Assembly (NCBI GenBank): GCA_965229565.1
Contig: OZ245888.1
Coordinates: 1,426,001 to 1,490,000, forward strand
Direction of reading: 5' to 3'
Source: JANQNX01 sp040217095
GTDB lineage: Bacteria; Pseudomonadota; Gammaproteobacteria; Eutrophobiales; Eutrophobiaceae
Length of the DNA stretch: 64,000 nucleotides
Made by a program: the position numbers and the translations under genes. Under the pieces are notes generated by a model that was not told the DNA's origin, did no database searches, and saw nothing but the letters and a program-made list of their open reading frames with translations. Of the stretch, positions 18,966 to 27,959 are shown piece after piece (the first letter of the stretch is position 1; each line of letters starts with the position of its first letter).

Positions 18966-20216
18966 ATGAAAATAAAAAAATACTTTGCGTCAAATATGCG
19001 ACAGGCACTGGAAATGGCCAAGCAGGAGCAGGGACCGGATGTGATGATCCTGTCGAATCGCAAGGTGCTAGGTGGTGTAGAACTGATTGCCGCCGAGGAC
19101 TATGACGAGGCGGCCTTCAATCGCCTCAATGCGGAAACCAGGCAGAAGTCAGAACAGCGCCAGTTGAACAGGCCCGAGGAGTCGGCGACGGCAAATTCAT
19201 CTGTAACAGCCAGGGCAGCAACACTACCCGCGCGCGGAAAGCAGGAAACCATGAGTGACATCTGGACCAACGAGTCCACGATTGACCAGATGCGTGATGA
19301 GATAAAATCACTCAGGACCATGCTGGAACACCAGATGTCCGGCCTGGCCTGGGGTGACATCGGTCGCCAGCATCCGCTCTGGGCGAATGTCATTCGTCAT
19401 CTGATTAACATGGACCTGTCGCCGGCACTGGCGCGCAGGCTTGTCAGGGAAATTCCTGAACACTACCAGTTCGAACAGGCAAGGCGAACGGCACTGGCCT
19501 TATTGTCTTACCAGGTTCCGCTTTATAACGACAAAATCATGGCGCGAGGCCAGGTCGTGCAGTTCCTGGGTTCGTCCGGGTCTGGCAAGACCACCACGAT
19601 TGCCAAGCTGGCCACGCGTTTTGCATTGGAGCATAGCCCCAGGGATATCCTGCTCGCCACTACCGATGTATATCGAGTAGGTGGCAGGGAACAACTGCGT
19701 GGCTATGCGCGTATTCTTGGCATTCCACTACGCTCGATCAGCAACCGCGATGAATACCTGAGCCTGTTCGAGGAGGCCTCAAGCGACAAACTGGTACTGG
19801 TCGATACTGCCGGGCTCAGCCAGCGTGATGACAAGTTTGAACAGCAAATGAACATGTTGCGACTGGGTATTGGTGAAACCAGCAACTGCCTGATCCTGCC
19901 GGCAACTGAAAATTACAACAGCCTGTCACGGCTGATTGAAAGTTATCGCAATGTATCGTTGAACTGTTGTATCCCGACCAAGCTCGATGAAGCCACTTCT
20001 CTTGGTGGTTTGTTGTCGACGGCAATCGATAAGGCACTGCCAATCGCTGCCGTGTGCGACGGTCAGCGTGTACCGGAAGACCTGCAAAAACCGAAGGCGC
20101 ATGAACTGGTATCGCGAGTGGTAAGCCGTGCGAAACAAAGCCAGCTTTCGGTTGATGAAGAACACCTTGAACAGGCCTTTGGCCAGAATGAATTTGCACA
20201 TGGAATGAGACACTGA
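18966..20216 (+). CDS. flhF: Flagellar placement GTPase FlhF
   Basis: A 416-residue SRP-type GTPase. An N-terminal basic region (MKIKKYFASNMRQALEMAK) and a variable linker to about 120 precede the NG domain with G1 GSSGSGKTTT (202-211), the ATTDVYRVGGREQLRGYA segment and the G3-like LVDTAGLSQRD. FlhF recruits the first basal body parts to the cell pole and is paired with FlhG, encoded ten bases downstream. Presence of flhF-flhG implies a controlled number of polar flagella. Confidence 0.96.
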   Translation: MKIKKYFASNMRQALEMAKQEQGPDVMILSNRKVLGGVELIAAEDYDEAAFNRLNAETRQKSEQRQLNRPEESATANSSVTARAATLPARGKQETMSDIWTNESTIDQMRDEIKSLRTMLEHQMSGLAWGDIGRQHPLWANVIRHLINMDLSPALARRLVREIPEHYQFEQARRTALALLSYQVPLYNDKIMARGQVVQFLGSSGSGKTTTIAKLATRFALEHSPRDILLATTDVYRVGGREQLRGYARILGIPLRSISNRDEYLSLFEEASSDKLVLVDTAGLSQRDDKFEQQMNMLRLGIGETSNCLILPATENYNSLSRLIESYRNVSLNCCIPTKLDEATSLGGLLSTAIDKALPIAAVCDGQRVPEDLQKPKAHELVSRVVSRAKQSQLSVDEEHLEQAFGQNEFAHGMRH

Positions 20217-20225
20217 GGGAGCAAA

Positions 20226-21074
20226 ATGTACTCAGAACCAAGAAATATGACACAGGTAATGGCGGTTGCCAGCGGCAAGGGTGGCGTGGGCAAAACCAAT
20301 GTTGCCATAAACCTGGCTATGGCTCTGGCGGCCAGGGACAAGGCCGTGACATTGATGGACGCAGATCTTGGCCTGGCCAATATCGACGTATTACTGAACC
20401 TGAGGCCGATGCGTAACCTGTCGCATGTAATCGAAGGCGACTGTACGTTACGCGATATCCTGATCCAGGGTCCTGGTGGTGTGCGTATTATCCCGGCCGC
20501 ATCCGGTATCAAGATGATGAGCGAGTTAACCCCGGCCCAGCATGTGGGTCTGGTACACGCGTTCGATGACATCGTCAATGACACCGACTACCTGATAGTC
20601 GATACCGCGGCCGGTATTTCCGATAGCGTCGTCCGTTTTTGCAGCGCGGCCCAGGAAATACTCGTGGTGGTGTGTAACGATCCGGCATCAATAGCTGACG
20701 CCTACGCGCTGATAAAAACCCTGAACAAGGAACACAAGTTACATCGTTTCAGTATCGTGGTGAACAAGGTCAAGACCGAGGCCGAGGGCAGTTTGCTGTT
20801 CGAGCGCCTGTGTGCCGTTACCGATCAATACCTGGATGTGGTGCTGAAACTGAACGCGAATATCCCTGATGATAACTGTATCCAGCAGGCAGCCAGGAAG
20901 CGCCAGGCCTTTTACCTCGCCTATCCACATGCGAAGGCCGTAAAAACATTCAAGAAAATGGCCTTCGATGCCGATACCAGCAAGAAGGCTGTGAAATCGA
21001 GTGGTCGCCTGACGTTCTTTGCGGAACAGATGCTGGGGACACAGGTAGTACAGGCATCGAGGGCAATGTCATGA
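20226..21074 (+). CDS. flhG: Flagellar number regulator FlhG (FleN)
   Basis: A 282-residue MinD/ParA-type ATPase with deviant Walker A SGKGGVGKT (16-24), DADLGLANIDVLL and the switch segment LIVDTAAGISDSV. A hydrophobic, basic C-terminal helix would be the membrane-targeting element. FlhG (FleN) restrains FleQ and antagonises FlhF to keep flagellar number low. The ATG follows GAGGGAGCAAA. It overlaps fliA by four bases (ATGA). Confidence 0.95.
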   Translation: MYSEPRNMTQVMAVASGKGGVGKTNVAINLAMALAARDKAVTLMDADLGLANIDVLLNLRPMRNLSHVIEGDCTLRDILIQGPGGVRIIPAASGIKMMSELTPAQHVGLVHAFDDIVNDTDYLIVDTAAGISDSVVRFCSAAQEILVVVCNDPASIADAYALIKTLNKEHKLHRFSIVVNKVKTEAEGSLLFERLCAVTDQYLDVVLKLNANIPDDNCIQQAARKRQAFYLAYPHAKAVKTFKKMAFDADTSKKAVKSSGRLTFFAEQMLGTQVVQASRAMS

Positions 21075-21826
21075 ATAGTGTCGTTGCCGCATACAAGCAG
21101 ACCAGTGACATCAGCAAACTAAGCCAGGATCAGCTGGTTGAAGAACATGCATCACTGGTTAAAAGGATTGCCTATCATTTGATTAGTCGTCTGCCTGCCT
21201 GTGTACAGGTCGAGGATTTAATCCAGTCAGGCATGATCGGGTTGCTCGAGGCAGCAAGGAATTATGATGCCTCGCAGGGTGCCAGCTTCGAGACCTATGC
21301 AGGTATACGCATACGCGGCTCCATGCTGGACGAGATCAGGAAAGGTGACTGGACGCCGCGTTCACTGCACAGGAAGGTGCGTGAAATTACCGCGGCAATG
21401 CGCGAGATAGAGGGAGAGCAGGGACGTGACGCACGCGATACGGAAGTGGCTGAAAGGCTGCAAATGAGCCTGGAGGAGTACCACCAGGTTTTACAGGATG
21501 CAAGTAGCCACCAGATCGTGAGTTTTGAAAATATCCTGAGCAAGGATGCAGAAATTGCAGAAGGTTCAGGCTCGGCAATAACAGGACCATACGATAGCCT
21601 GGAAGCAGAAAACCTGAAAGAGGTAATGGCAAAGGTGATAGCAGGTCTGCCGGAGAGAGAACGATTGGTAATGTCACTCTACTACGATGAAGAGTTGAAC
21701 CTGCGAGAAACCGGAGAAGTACTGGGTGTCAGTGAGTCCCGGGTTTGCCAGATTCATTCACAGGCAATGATACGCATCAAGGCAGAAGTGCAGCGCCTGA
21801 TGGATATCGATGATGAGGATTTTTAA
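21071..21826 (+). CDS. fliA: Flagellar sigma factor sigma-28 (FliA)
   Basis: A 251-residue sigma factor with regions 2 (LVKRIAYHLISRLPACVQVEDLIQSGMIGLLEAARNYD, quoted here only by its start LVKRIAYHL), 3 and 4 (LPERERLVMSLYYDEELNL, then the HTH LRETGEVLGVSESRVCQIHSQ). FliA transcribes flagellin, motor and chemotaxis genes after FlgM export. It starts inside the flhG stop and precedes the che genes. I found no convincing sigma-28 promoter within the window. Confidence 0.96.
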   Translation: MNSVVAAYKQTSDISKLSQDQLVEEHASLVKRIAYHLISRLPACVQVEDLIQSGMIGLLEAARNYDASQGASFETYAGIRIRGSMLDEIRKGDWTPRSLHRKVREITAAMREIEGEQGRDARDTEVAERLQMSLEEYHQVLQDASSHQIVSFENILSKDAEIAEGSGSAITGPYDSLEAENLKEVMAKVIAGLPERERLVMSLYYDEELNLRETGEVLGVSESRVCQIHSQAMIRIKAEVQRLMDIDDEDF

Positions 21827-21877
21827 GAATGTATTCACGAGACAAGATCATGAGGAATGTAAAGCTGGAGGCCAATT

Positions 21878-22267
21878 GTGGATAAGAAAATGAATATTCT
21901 TATAGTGGATGATTTTTCCACTATGAGACGAATTATCAAAAACCTGTTACGTGATCTGGGTTTTACCAATACCAGCGAGGCCGATGACGGAACAACCGCA
22001 TTGCCTATGTTGCAAACCGGTAAATACGATTTTCTTGTCACTGACTGGAACATGCCCGGTATGCAGGGTATTGACCTGCTCAAGGCCGTACGCTCCGATC
22101 CCAACCTGGCAGCCTTACCAGTACTGATGGTGACGGCAGAATCCAAGCGTGACCAGATAGTTGAAGCGGCGCAGGCCGGCGTCAACGGTTACGTGGTAAA
22201 GCCTTTCACTGCGGCAACACTGAAGGAAAAAATCGATAAGATATTTGAACGCATCGAAGCCGCATAG
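21878..22267 (+). CDS. cheY: Chemotaxis response regulator CheY
   Basis: A 129-residue stand-alone receiver with the acidic pair in IVDDFSTMRRI, acceptor D56 (FLVTDWNMPG), T86 and K108 (VVKPF). Phosphorylated by CheA, it binds FliM. The start is GTG at 21878, six bases after GGAGG; an in-frame ATG five codons later would cut into the first strand less than expected and remains possible. First of the cheY-Z-A-B block. Confidence 0.95.
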   Translation: MDKKMNILIVDDFSTMRRIIKNLLRDLGFTNTSEADDGTTALPMLQTGKYDFLVTDWNMPGMQGIDLLKAVRSDPNLAALPVLMVTAESKRDQIVEAAQAGVNGYVVKPFTAATLKEKIDKIFERIEAA

Positions 22268-22279
22268 CAGGGAGTTGAA

Positions 22280-23035
22280 ATGACTGACACAGCAGAACTA
22301 CAAGAGCCGGTTGATATGCGGCTGTCCCTTGCAAGATCCCTGGTCGACAGCCTTGAGAAAGGCGATGAGTCAGCATCCGATAAAATAATCAGCAACCTCA
22401 TAGATCAACATGAATCCATGTTGTTCCAGGAAATCGGCAGGTTAACACGACAATTACATGATGCCATGTATGCTTTTCGTGACGACAAACGCATATCTGA
22501 ACTGGCTGAAGCCAGGATCCCTGACGCACGCGAAAGATTGAGTTTTGTCATCGAGAAGACAGAGCAATCAGCACATAAAACCTTGAATGCAATTGATGAA
22601 GCGTTACCGATTGCCAGTGAACTGGCCATTAAGGGCGCACAAGCCCATGCCGACTGGAGTCGCTTTATACGTCGCGAAATGGATGTCACCGAATTCAAGG
22701 AAATGAGCAAGCATATTGAATCATTCCTGGAGATGGTTGAGGAAGATGCACAGTTTTTAAACAAACGATTATCAGACATCATGATGGCACAGGACTTCCA
22801 GGACCAGACGGGCCAGATCATTCGCCAGGTAATTACACTGGTGCAGGACATGGAAGAGAGCCTGGTCGCCGTGATCAAACGCACCAGTCATGCCCAGGGA
22901 TATACTGAAAAGAAATCAGGTGAAAGCAAGACTGGTATTGCCGCGGAAGGTCCCCAGATTAACAGTGAAGATAATCCCAATGTCATGTCCGGACAGGATG
23001 AAGTAGACGACTTGTTATCAAGTCTCGGATTTTGA
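22280..23035 (+). CDS. cheZ: CheY-P phosphatase CheZ
   Basis: A 251-residue, mostly helical protein. The long four-helix bundle includes the catalytic region DIMMAQDFQDQTGQIIRQVI with the conserved Asp and Gln (DxxxQ) that dephosphorylates CheY-P, and the C-terminal peptide DEVDDLLSSLGF matches the CheY-binding tail of CheZ. It lies 12 bases after cheY. Both functional ends are intact. Confidence 0.95.
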   Translation: MTDTAELQEPVDMRLSLARSLVDSLEKGDESASDKIISNLIDQHESMLFQEIGRLTRQLHDAMYAFRDDKRISELAEARIPDARERLSFVIEKTEQSAHKTLNAIDEALPIASELAIKGAQAHADWSRFIRREMDVTEFKEMSKHIESFLEMVEEDAQFLNKRLSDIMMAQDFQDQTGQIIRQVITLVQDMEESLVAVIKRTSHAQGYTEKKSGESKTGIAAEGPQINSEDNPNVMSGQDEVDDLLSSLGF

Positions 23036-23071
23036 TTTTGATCCAGGGAACAAATTGATAGGGATTGTATT

Positions 23072-25264
23072 ATGGCAATTGATTTAAATGACGAAATCAT
23101 GCAGGACTTCCTGCTCGAGGCAGGTGAGATTCTGGAGTTGTTGAACGAACAGACGGTAGAACTGGAATCCAACCCTGAAGATAAGGATTTGTTGAATGCA
23201 GTATTCAGAAGCTTTCATACGATCAAGGGTGGTGCCGGCTTTCTAGGTATCGATGCGTTGGTTACCGTTTGTCACACGGCTGAGAACGTGTTTGACGTGT
23301 TACGACAGGGCAAGCGCTCGGTTGATGCTGAACTCATGGACGTGGTGCTGGAAGTACTGGATGTCGTGAACCACATGTTTGGGCAAATCAGGAGTGCGGA
23401 AGACCCGACAGCGGCGGATGAAAATTTGATCGCACGATTGAATACGTTCTCTGTTCCCGCAGAAGTGGTTGAGCCTGTAGCCGCCCCTGCGCCAGTTGAG
23501 GAAGTAGCAGAAGAACAGGCAACGAGTAATGAATCTGCTATGCCAAATGATGAAACTACGTCGGCAACAGGTAGCGGCAGCATCGATGAGATCACCGAGG
23601 ATGAATTCGAGACACTGCTGGATGAATTGCATGGTAAGGGTTCGCATTCAGGCATACCAAAACAGGACGAGCAAACCAACGCAGTTGCGGCTGATACAGA
23701 GGCATCGGAGGTAGACAAGGACACTACTACTACTACCAGTGACAATATTACCGACGATGAATTTGAAGCCTTGCTGGATGACCTGCATGGCAAGGGTGCG
23801 CACAGCGGTATCCCCGAGGCTACTGAAGAAGCAGAAGCGTCAGCGGTCAAGGTAAATGATGACAATATTACCGATGATGAATTTGAAGCCTTGCTGGATA
23901 ACTTGCAAGCCAACAAGGAAGGCGCGTTCAAACAGGTTGATGCCAGCCAGGGGCAGGAAGCGACGCGGTCAGAACCGGAAACCGCGGCAGACAAGATCGT
24001 TGAGCTAAAGTCGGTTGCTAAACAGGAAGCCGCTAAACCTGTTGACATGCCAGCAGATAAACCTGCCGCTGCCAGGCAACAGGCACCACAGGCAGAAACC
24101 ACGGTACGAGTCGAAACATCAACCCTGGATCGCATTATGAATATGGTTGGTGAACTGGTGCTGGTCAGGAACCGGCTATCAAACCTGGAAGCAGAAATTG
24201 GCCACGATGAAATGAGTAAAACTGTCAGTAACCTGGACGTGGTTACTGCTGATTTGCAAACCTACGTCATGAAGACGCGCATGCAGCCAATCAAGAAAGT
24301 ATTTGGCCGTTTCCCACGTGTGGTCAGGGACCTGGCGCGCAGTCTCAAGAAAGAAGTTGTACTGGAAATGATTGGTGAAGAAACCGACCTCGACAAGAAC
24401 CTGGTAGAGGCCCTGGCCGATCCACTGGTGCACCTTGTCAGGAACTCGGTTGATCATGGTGTTGAAATGCCGGACGTACGCGAGGCAGCAGGTAAACCGA
24501 GACAGGGAACAGTGGTGCTGTCTGCTGAACAGGAAGGCGATCATATCCTGTTAACGATTCAGGACGATGGTGCCGGTATCGATGCCGATGTATTACGCCA
24601 GAAAGTCGTTGAAAAGGGTTTAATGGATGAAGATGCCGTGTCCCGTCTCAGCGACAAGGAAGTGTATAACCTGATCTTCCTGCCAGGCTTTTCCACCAAG
24701 CAGGAAATTTCCGATATTTCCGGTCGTGGCGTAGGCATGGATGTCGTGAAAACACGTATCAACCAGCTGAATGGCATGATCGATATTGATTCGACCAGGG
24801 GCAAGGGCACCATTATGTCTATCAAGGTGCCGCTGACACTGGCGATTATGCCCACGCTCATGGTCAAACTGGGTAAAGAACAACAGACTTTTGCCCTGCC
24901 ACTGGTGAATGTTAACGAGATCATCGAACTTGATACGAATCGAATCAACAAGGTTGATGGTCAGTCAGTCATTATCGTCAGGGGTAAACCTATCCCTTTG
25001 TTTTACCTGAATGGCTTGTTGCATAACTCGGGTATTAAATATGAGGGTGGCTCTGCACATGTTGTCATCGTGTCGGTGGGTACCAGTCATGTCGGCTTGC
25101 TGGTAGACAAGTTGCTCGGACGGGAGGAAGTCGTTATCAAACCACTGGGTGCCATGCTACAGGGCACGCGTGGTTTGGCCGGGGCCACCATTACCGGTAA
25201 TGGCAAGATAGCGTTAATTGTTGATTTACCTGATTTGATTCAGGCGCGGGCAAGTAATTTTTAA
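23072..25264 (+). CDS. cheA: Chemotaxis histidine kinase CheA
   Basis: A 730-residue kinase. The P1 Hpt domain has phospho-acceptor H49 in RSFHTIKGGAGFLG. Residues about 130-350 are an acidic low-complexity linker with three copies of a DEFExLLDxLHGKG-type motif in place of an evident P2 domain. Then come dimerisation helices (TLDRIMNMVGELVLVRNRL), the ATPase domain (HLVRNSVDHGVE, DDGAGID, GRGVGMDVV) and the CheW-like P5 domain. It acts at receptor arrays with CheW and phosphorylates CheY and CheB, both encoded alongside. Confidence 0.96.
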   Translation: MAIDLNDEIMQDFLLEAGEILELLNEQTVELESNPEDKDLLNAVFRSFHTIKGGAGFLGIDALVTVCHTAENVFDVLRQGKRSVDAELMDVVLEVLDVVNHMFGQIRSAEDPTAADENLIARLNTFSVPAEVVEPVAAPAPVEEVAEEQATSNESAMPNDETTSATGSGSIDEITEDEFETLLDELHGKGSHSGIPKQDEQTNAVAADTEASEVDKDTTTTTSDNITDDEFEALLDDLHGKGAHSGIPEATEEAEASAVKVNDDNITDDEFEALLDNLQANKEGAFKQVDASQGQEATRSEPETAADKIVELKSVAKQEAAKPVDMPADKPAAARQQAPQAETTVRVETSTLDRIMNMVGELVLVRNRLSNLEAEIGHDEMSKTVSNLDVVTADLQTYVMKTRMQPIKKVFGRFPRVVRDLARSLKKEVVLEMIGEETDLDKNLVEALADPLVHLVRNSVDHGVEMPDVREAAGKPRQGTVVLSAEQEGDHILLTIQDDGAGIDADVLRQKVVEKGLMDEDAVSRLSDKEVYNLIFLPGFSTKQEISDISGRGVGMDVVKTRINQLNGMIDIDSTRGKGTIMSIKVPLTLAIMPTLMVKLGKEQQTFALPLVNVNEIIELDTNRINKVDGQSVIIVRGKPIPLFYLNGLLHNSGIKYEGGSAHVVIVSVGTSHVGLLVDKLLGREEVVIKPLGAMLQGTRGLAGATITGNGKIALIVDLPDLIQARASNF
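23582..23905 (+). repeat. Three intragenic repeats in the cheA linker
   Basis: Three copies (23582-23659, 23741-23815, 23861-23905) encode ITEDEFETLLDELHGKG, ITDDEFEALLDDLHGKG and ITDDEFEALLDNLQANK. The first two also share an H/SGIP ending. Copies 2 and 3 are almost identical at the DNA level over about 45 bases, which suggests a recent duplication. Repeat spacing is 52 then 40 codons. Confidence 0.9.
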
Positions 25265-25292
25265 TCAGTTTTTTATATAAGGATTCTGCATC

Positions 25293-26324
25293 ATGATCAA
25301 AGTGCTCGTGGTTGATGATTCAAGTTTTTTTCGTCGTCGCATTACCGAGTTTCTAACATCGCATCCCGAGCTGGAAGTTATCGGGCAGGCCAATGACGGC
25401 CGTGAGGCGGTAGAGAAACATGCCGCGCTGAAACCCGACCTGATTACCATGGATATTGAAATGCCACAAATGAATGGCATTGATGCCGTACGCAAGATCC
25501 GTGAAACAGACAAACATGTTCCCATCCTGATGTTTTCGTCTCTCACCCATGATGGTGCGACGGCAACATTTGAAGCACTGGATGCCGGTGCCTCCGATTT
25601 TCTACCGAAAAAGTTTGAAGAGATTGCGCAGGAACGCTCCGAGGCAGTAAAGAAACTGTGCGAACGAATTGTTTCGCTGGCTAATAAGAAACCTTCCCAG
25701 GTCTCGCCTGAAATTACAGTTCCTCCGGCAATGAAATCTGTTGCCCGTGCTACCAGTAGCGGCTATCAACTGGCCGCTATCGGGGCTTCAACCGGCGGGC
25801 CCATAGCTATTGAAAAGGTATTGAAAACACTGCCCGCCAACTTCCCGTTACCAATCCTGGTCATACAGCATATGCCGGCAAGTTTTACCGGTGCCTTTGC
25901 CGATAGACTCGACAAGATTTGCCAGGTGAATATCAAGGAAGCGGCCAATGGCGATGTGCTGGAAGCCGGCAAGGCCTATATCGCTCCGGGCGGTCGCCAG
26001 ATGCGAATTAAAAAGGAAGGGCGCCAGTATCATGTCGTTGTTAACGATGAACCAGCAATAACGACTTACAAGCCGTCAGTCGATATAACGTTTGATTCCA
26101 TCGCCACTGAATACATCGGACGCGTGCTCGCGATCGTGTTGACTGGCATGGGCAGCGATGGTTGCCTGGGTTCACGCGCATTACGGGCCAAGGGTGCCAC
26201 GGTCTGGGCACAGGATGAAGCTTCCTGTGTGGTCTATGGTATGCCACATGCGATCGTGAAGGAAAACCTGGCGGACAAGGTTATGTCAGTCGACGAAATC
26301 GGCCTGTCACTCGCAAAACATTAA
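25293..26324 (+). CDS. cheB: Chemoreceptor methylesterase/response regulator CheB
   Basis: A 343-residue protein: receiver with acceptor D54 (ITMDIEMPQM), linker, and methylesterase domain with the catalytic triad S166 (IGASTGGP), H193 (IQHMP) and D289 (GMGSDG). It removes methyl groups from receptors in adaptation. No cheR is present in the window, so the methyltransferase must lie elsewhere. The C-terminus lacks any obvious CheR-tether pentapeptide, as expected. It ends 55 bases before the next sigma-54 promoter. Confidence 0.96.
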   Translation: MIKVLVVDDSSFFRRRITEFLTSHPELEVIGQANDGREAVEKHAALKPDLITMDIEMPQMNGIDAVRKIRETDKHVPILMFSSLTHDGATATFEALDAGASDFLPKKFEEIAQERSEAVKKLCERIVSLANKKPSQVSPEITVPPAMKSVARATSSGYQLAAIGASTGGPIAIEKVLKTLPANFPLPILVIQHMPASFTGAFADRLDKICQVNIKEAANGDVLEAGKAYIAPGGRQMRIKKEGRQYHVVVNDEPAITTYKPSVDITFDSIATEYIGRVLAIVLTGMGSDGCLGSRALRAKGATVWAQDEASCVVYGMPHAIVKENLADKVMSVDEIGLSLAKH

Positions 26325-26379
26325 GCAGCGCAAAGTTAATTCTTACTTTGGGAAATAGCCCCTTCGCTATACCGAACAT

Positions 26380-26395
26380 GGCATAACTGTTGCAT
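26380..26395 (+). promoter_or_regulatory. Sigma-54 promoter of parC-parP
   Basis: TGGCATAACTGTTGCA matches every specified base of the -24/-12 consensus, 62 bases before the ParA-like gene. It shows that this pair is transcribed separately from cheYZAB and is tied to the FleQ/FleR (RpoN) programme. A short CAAAGT...ACTTTG inverted repeat lies upstream at about 26331-26350. Confidence 0.85.
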
Positions 26396-26457
26396 TTTTC
26401 ATTACGGTATCTGTCACTTACTGGCAGGAAAATAACGAGATGTTGCGAGGTTAAGCT

Positions 26458-27276
26458 ATGAAAGTCTGGACAATTGCCAACCAGAAGGGCGGTGTTGGCA
26501 AAACTACAACTACGGTAACGCTGGCCGGATTATTAACGCAACAATACAAGCGTGTGCTGGTCATTGACCTGGACCCGCATGGCTCACTAACGAGTTATTT
26601 CTCCTATAACCCTGACGAACTGGAAGAAAGTGTCTACTCGTTATTCCAGAAAAAGATACATGATCGACGTACGCCGCTGGCTGCCATGTTACGTAAAACA
26701 GGGATCAATAACCTGGATCTGCTACCGGCGAGTACATCATTGGTATCACTGGACCGGCAGGCGGGTATGACCAAGGGGATGGGCCTTATTATCAAGGACG
26801 CCCTTATGCCTTATCAAAATCATTACGACCACGTGTTGATAGATTGCCCGCCAACGCTGGGTATCCTGATGATTAATGCCCTGGCAGCCTGTGAAAAATT
26901 GATTATCCCGGTACAGACTGAATTCCTTGCCATCAAGGGTCTTGAGCGCATACTCAATACACTAAAGATGATCAATGTCTCGCGCAAAGCAGCACTGGAG
27001 TTTGTTGTTGTACCCACCATGTTTGACCGCCGTACGCGGGCCGCCATGGACAGCCTGGAGCATCTGCAGCATACCTATGAACAACGACTTTGGCAGGGTT
27101 TTATCCCGGTTGATACCAAGTTCAGGGAAGCCAGTGTGAGGGGAAAACCCGCCTCCTACCTGTTCAAAAATGCAAAAGGTGTACAGGCCTACCAGGGACT
27201 GCTTGAGCATCTCCTGGATGCTACAAGGCCGCAGGCACCCATACAGCATGAACAATTATTTGGACAAATTGCCTGA
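26458..27276 (+). CDS. parC: ParA-family ATPase for chemotaxis array positioning (ParC-like)
   Basis: A 272-residue ParA/Soj ATPase with deviant Walker A NQKGGVGKTTTT (9-20), DLDPHGSLTSYF and VLIDCPPTLGILMINAL. ParA proteins at this locus (ParC of Vibrio, the PA1462 position in Pseudomonas) place chemotaxis arrays at the cell pole and segregate them at division. A CheW-like gene follows at two bases, matching the parC-parP pair. No parB or parS site is nearby, which argues against chromosome partition. Symbol by synteny and family. Confidence 0.85.
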   Translation: MKVWTIANQKGGVGKTTTTVTLAGLLTQQYKRVLVIDLDPHGSLTSYFSYNPDELEESVYSLFQKKIHDRRTPLAAMLRKTGINNLDLLPASTSLVSLDRQAGMTKGMGLIIKDALMPYQNHYDHVLIDCPPTLGILMINALAACEKLIIPVQTEFLAIKGLERILNTLKMINVSRKAALEFVVVPTMFDRRTRAAMDSLEHLQHTYEQRLWQGFIPVDTKFREASVRGKPASYLFKNAKGVQAYQGLLEHLLDATRPQAPIQHEQLFGQIA

Positions 27277-27278
27277 TC

Positions 27279-27959
27279 ATGTATCACGATAAATCAGCGA
27301 CAGACGCACAGCTTGATCTCAGTCTTTACATCGAAGGGCTGTTAAGCGTTGACGAAATACAACCTGAACATGGAGCAGAACAACGGGCGGTGGAACTGGT
27401 AGAAACTGCCAGTCCGGTAACAGTGGTTGAAACAGCCATCGTAGACAATGAAATACAGTCTGCGTTATCTGATACCACTCCGCTTGATTGTCTCGCCTTT
27501 ACCGTTGACGGCACGCTCTTCATGTTGCCAGCCGGCAAGGTGGTATGTATAGAGAGGGTAGACACCAGGTTGACCCGGATACCACTGGACTCGAATGCCT
27601 TCCGGGGGAGAATCCGTATTCGTGGTCGTTCCATCGCGGTTATCGATATTCTGTCATTGATGAATCATGGCGAGGTTTCAGCATTAGATAATGATATGCA
27701 GGTGACAGAGACTTACATCGGCTACGCCATTGTCATGGAAGGGTGCGGGTACGCCATTGCCTGTGATGAGATAGGCGCAATAGAGAGTATCCACCCGGGG
27801 AACATCCGCTGGAATAACTCCGGTTTTAACAATCGCTGCTACAGCGGGGTAGTTGCTACCCGACTTTGCCCGTTATTGGATATTGAACACGTTGACGAAC
27901 TGGTTATGGCAATGCCTTTCGTCCAGTCACCTAGCGGGCAACCGGGGACATCTTTATAA
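27279..27959 (+). CDS. parP: CheW-domain protein, ParP-like
   Basis: A 226-residue protein. A variable acidic N-terminal 65 residues precede a CheW-like domain (LAFTVDGTLFMLPAGKVVCIERV, then FRGRIRIRGRSIAVIDI). This layout matches ParP, which links CheA and receptors to the ParC ATPase at the pole. The pair with parC supports it. Its last 29 bases overlap the end of the convergent gene on the minus strand. A plain second CheW would be the alternative, but a true CheW lies at 28780. Confidence 0.8.
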   Translation: MYHDKSATDAQLDLSLYIEGLLSVDEIQPEHGAEQRAVELVETASPVTVVETAIVDNEIQSALSDTTPLDCLAFTVDGTLFMLPAGKVVCIERVDTRLTRIPLDSNAFRGRIRIRGRSIAVIDILSLMNHGEVSALDNDMQVTETYIGYAIVMEGCGYAIACDEIGAIESIHPGNIRWNNSGFNNRCYSGVVATRLCPLLDIEHVDELVMAMPFVQSPSGQPGTSL

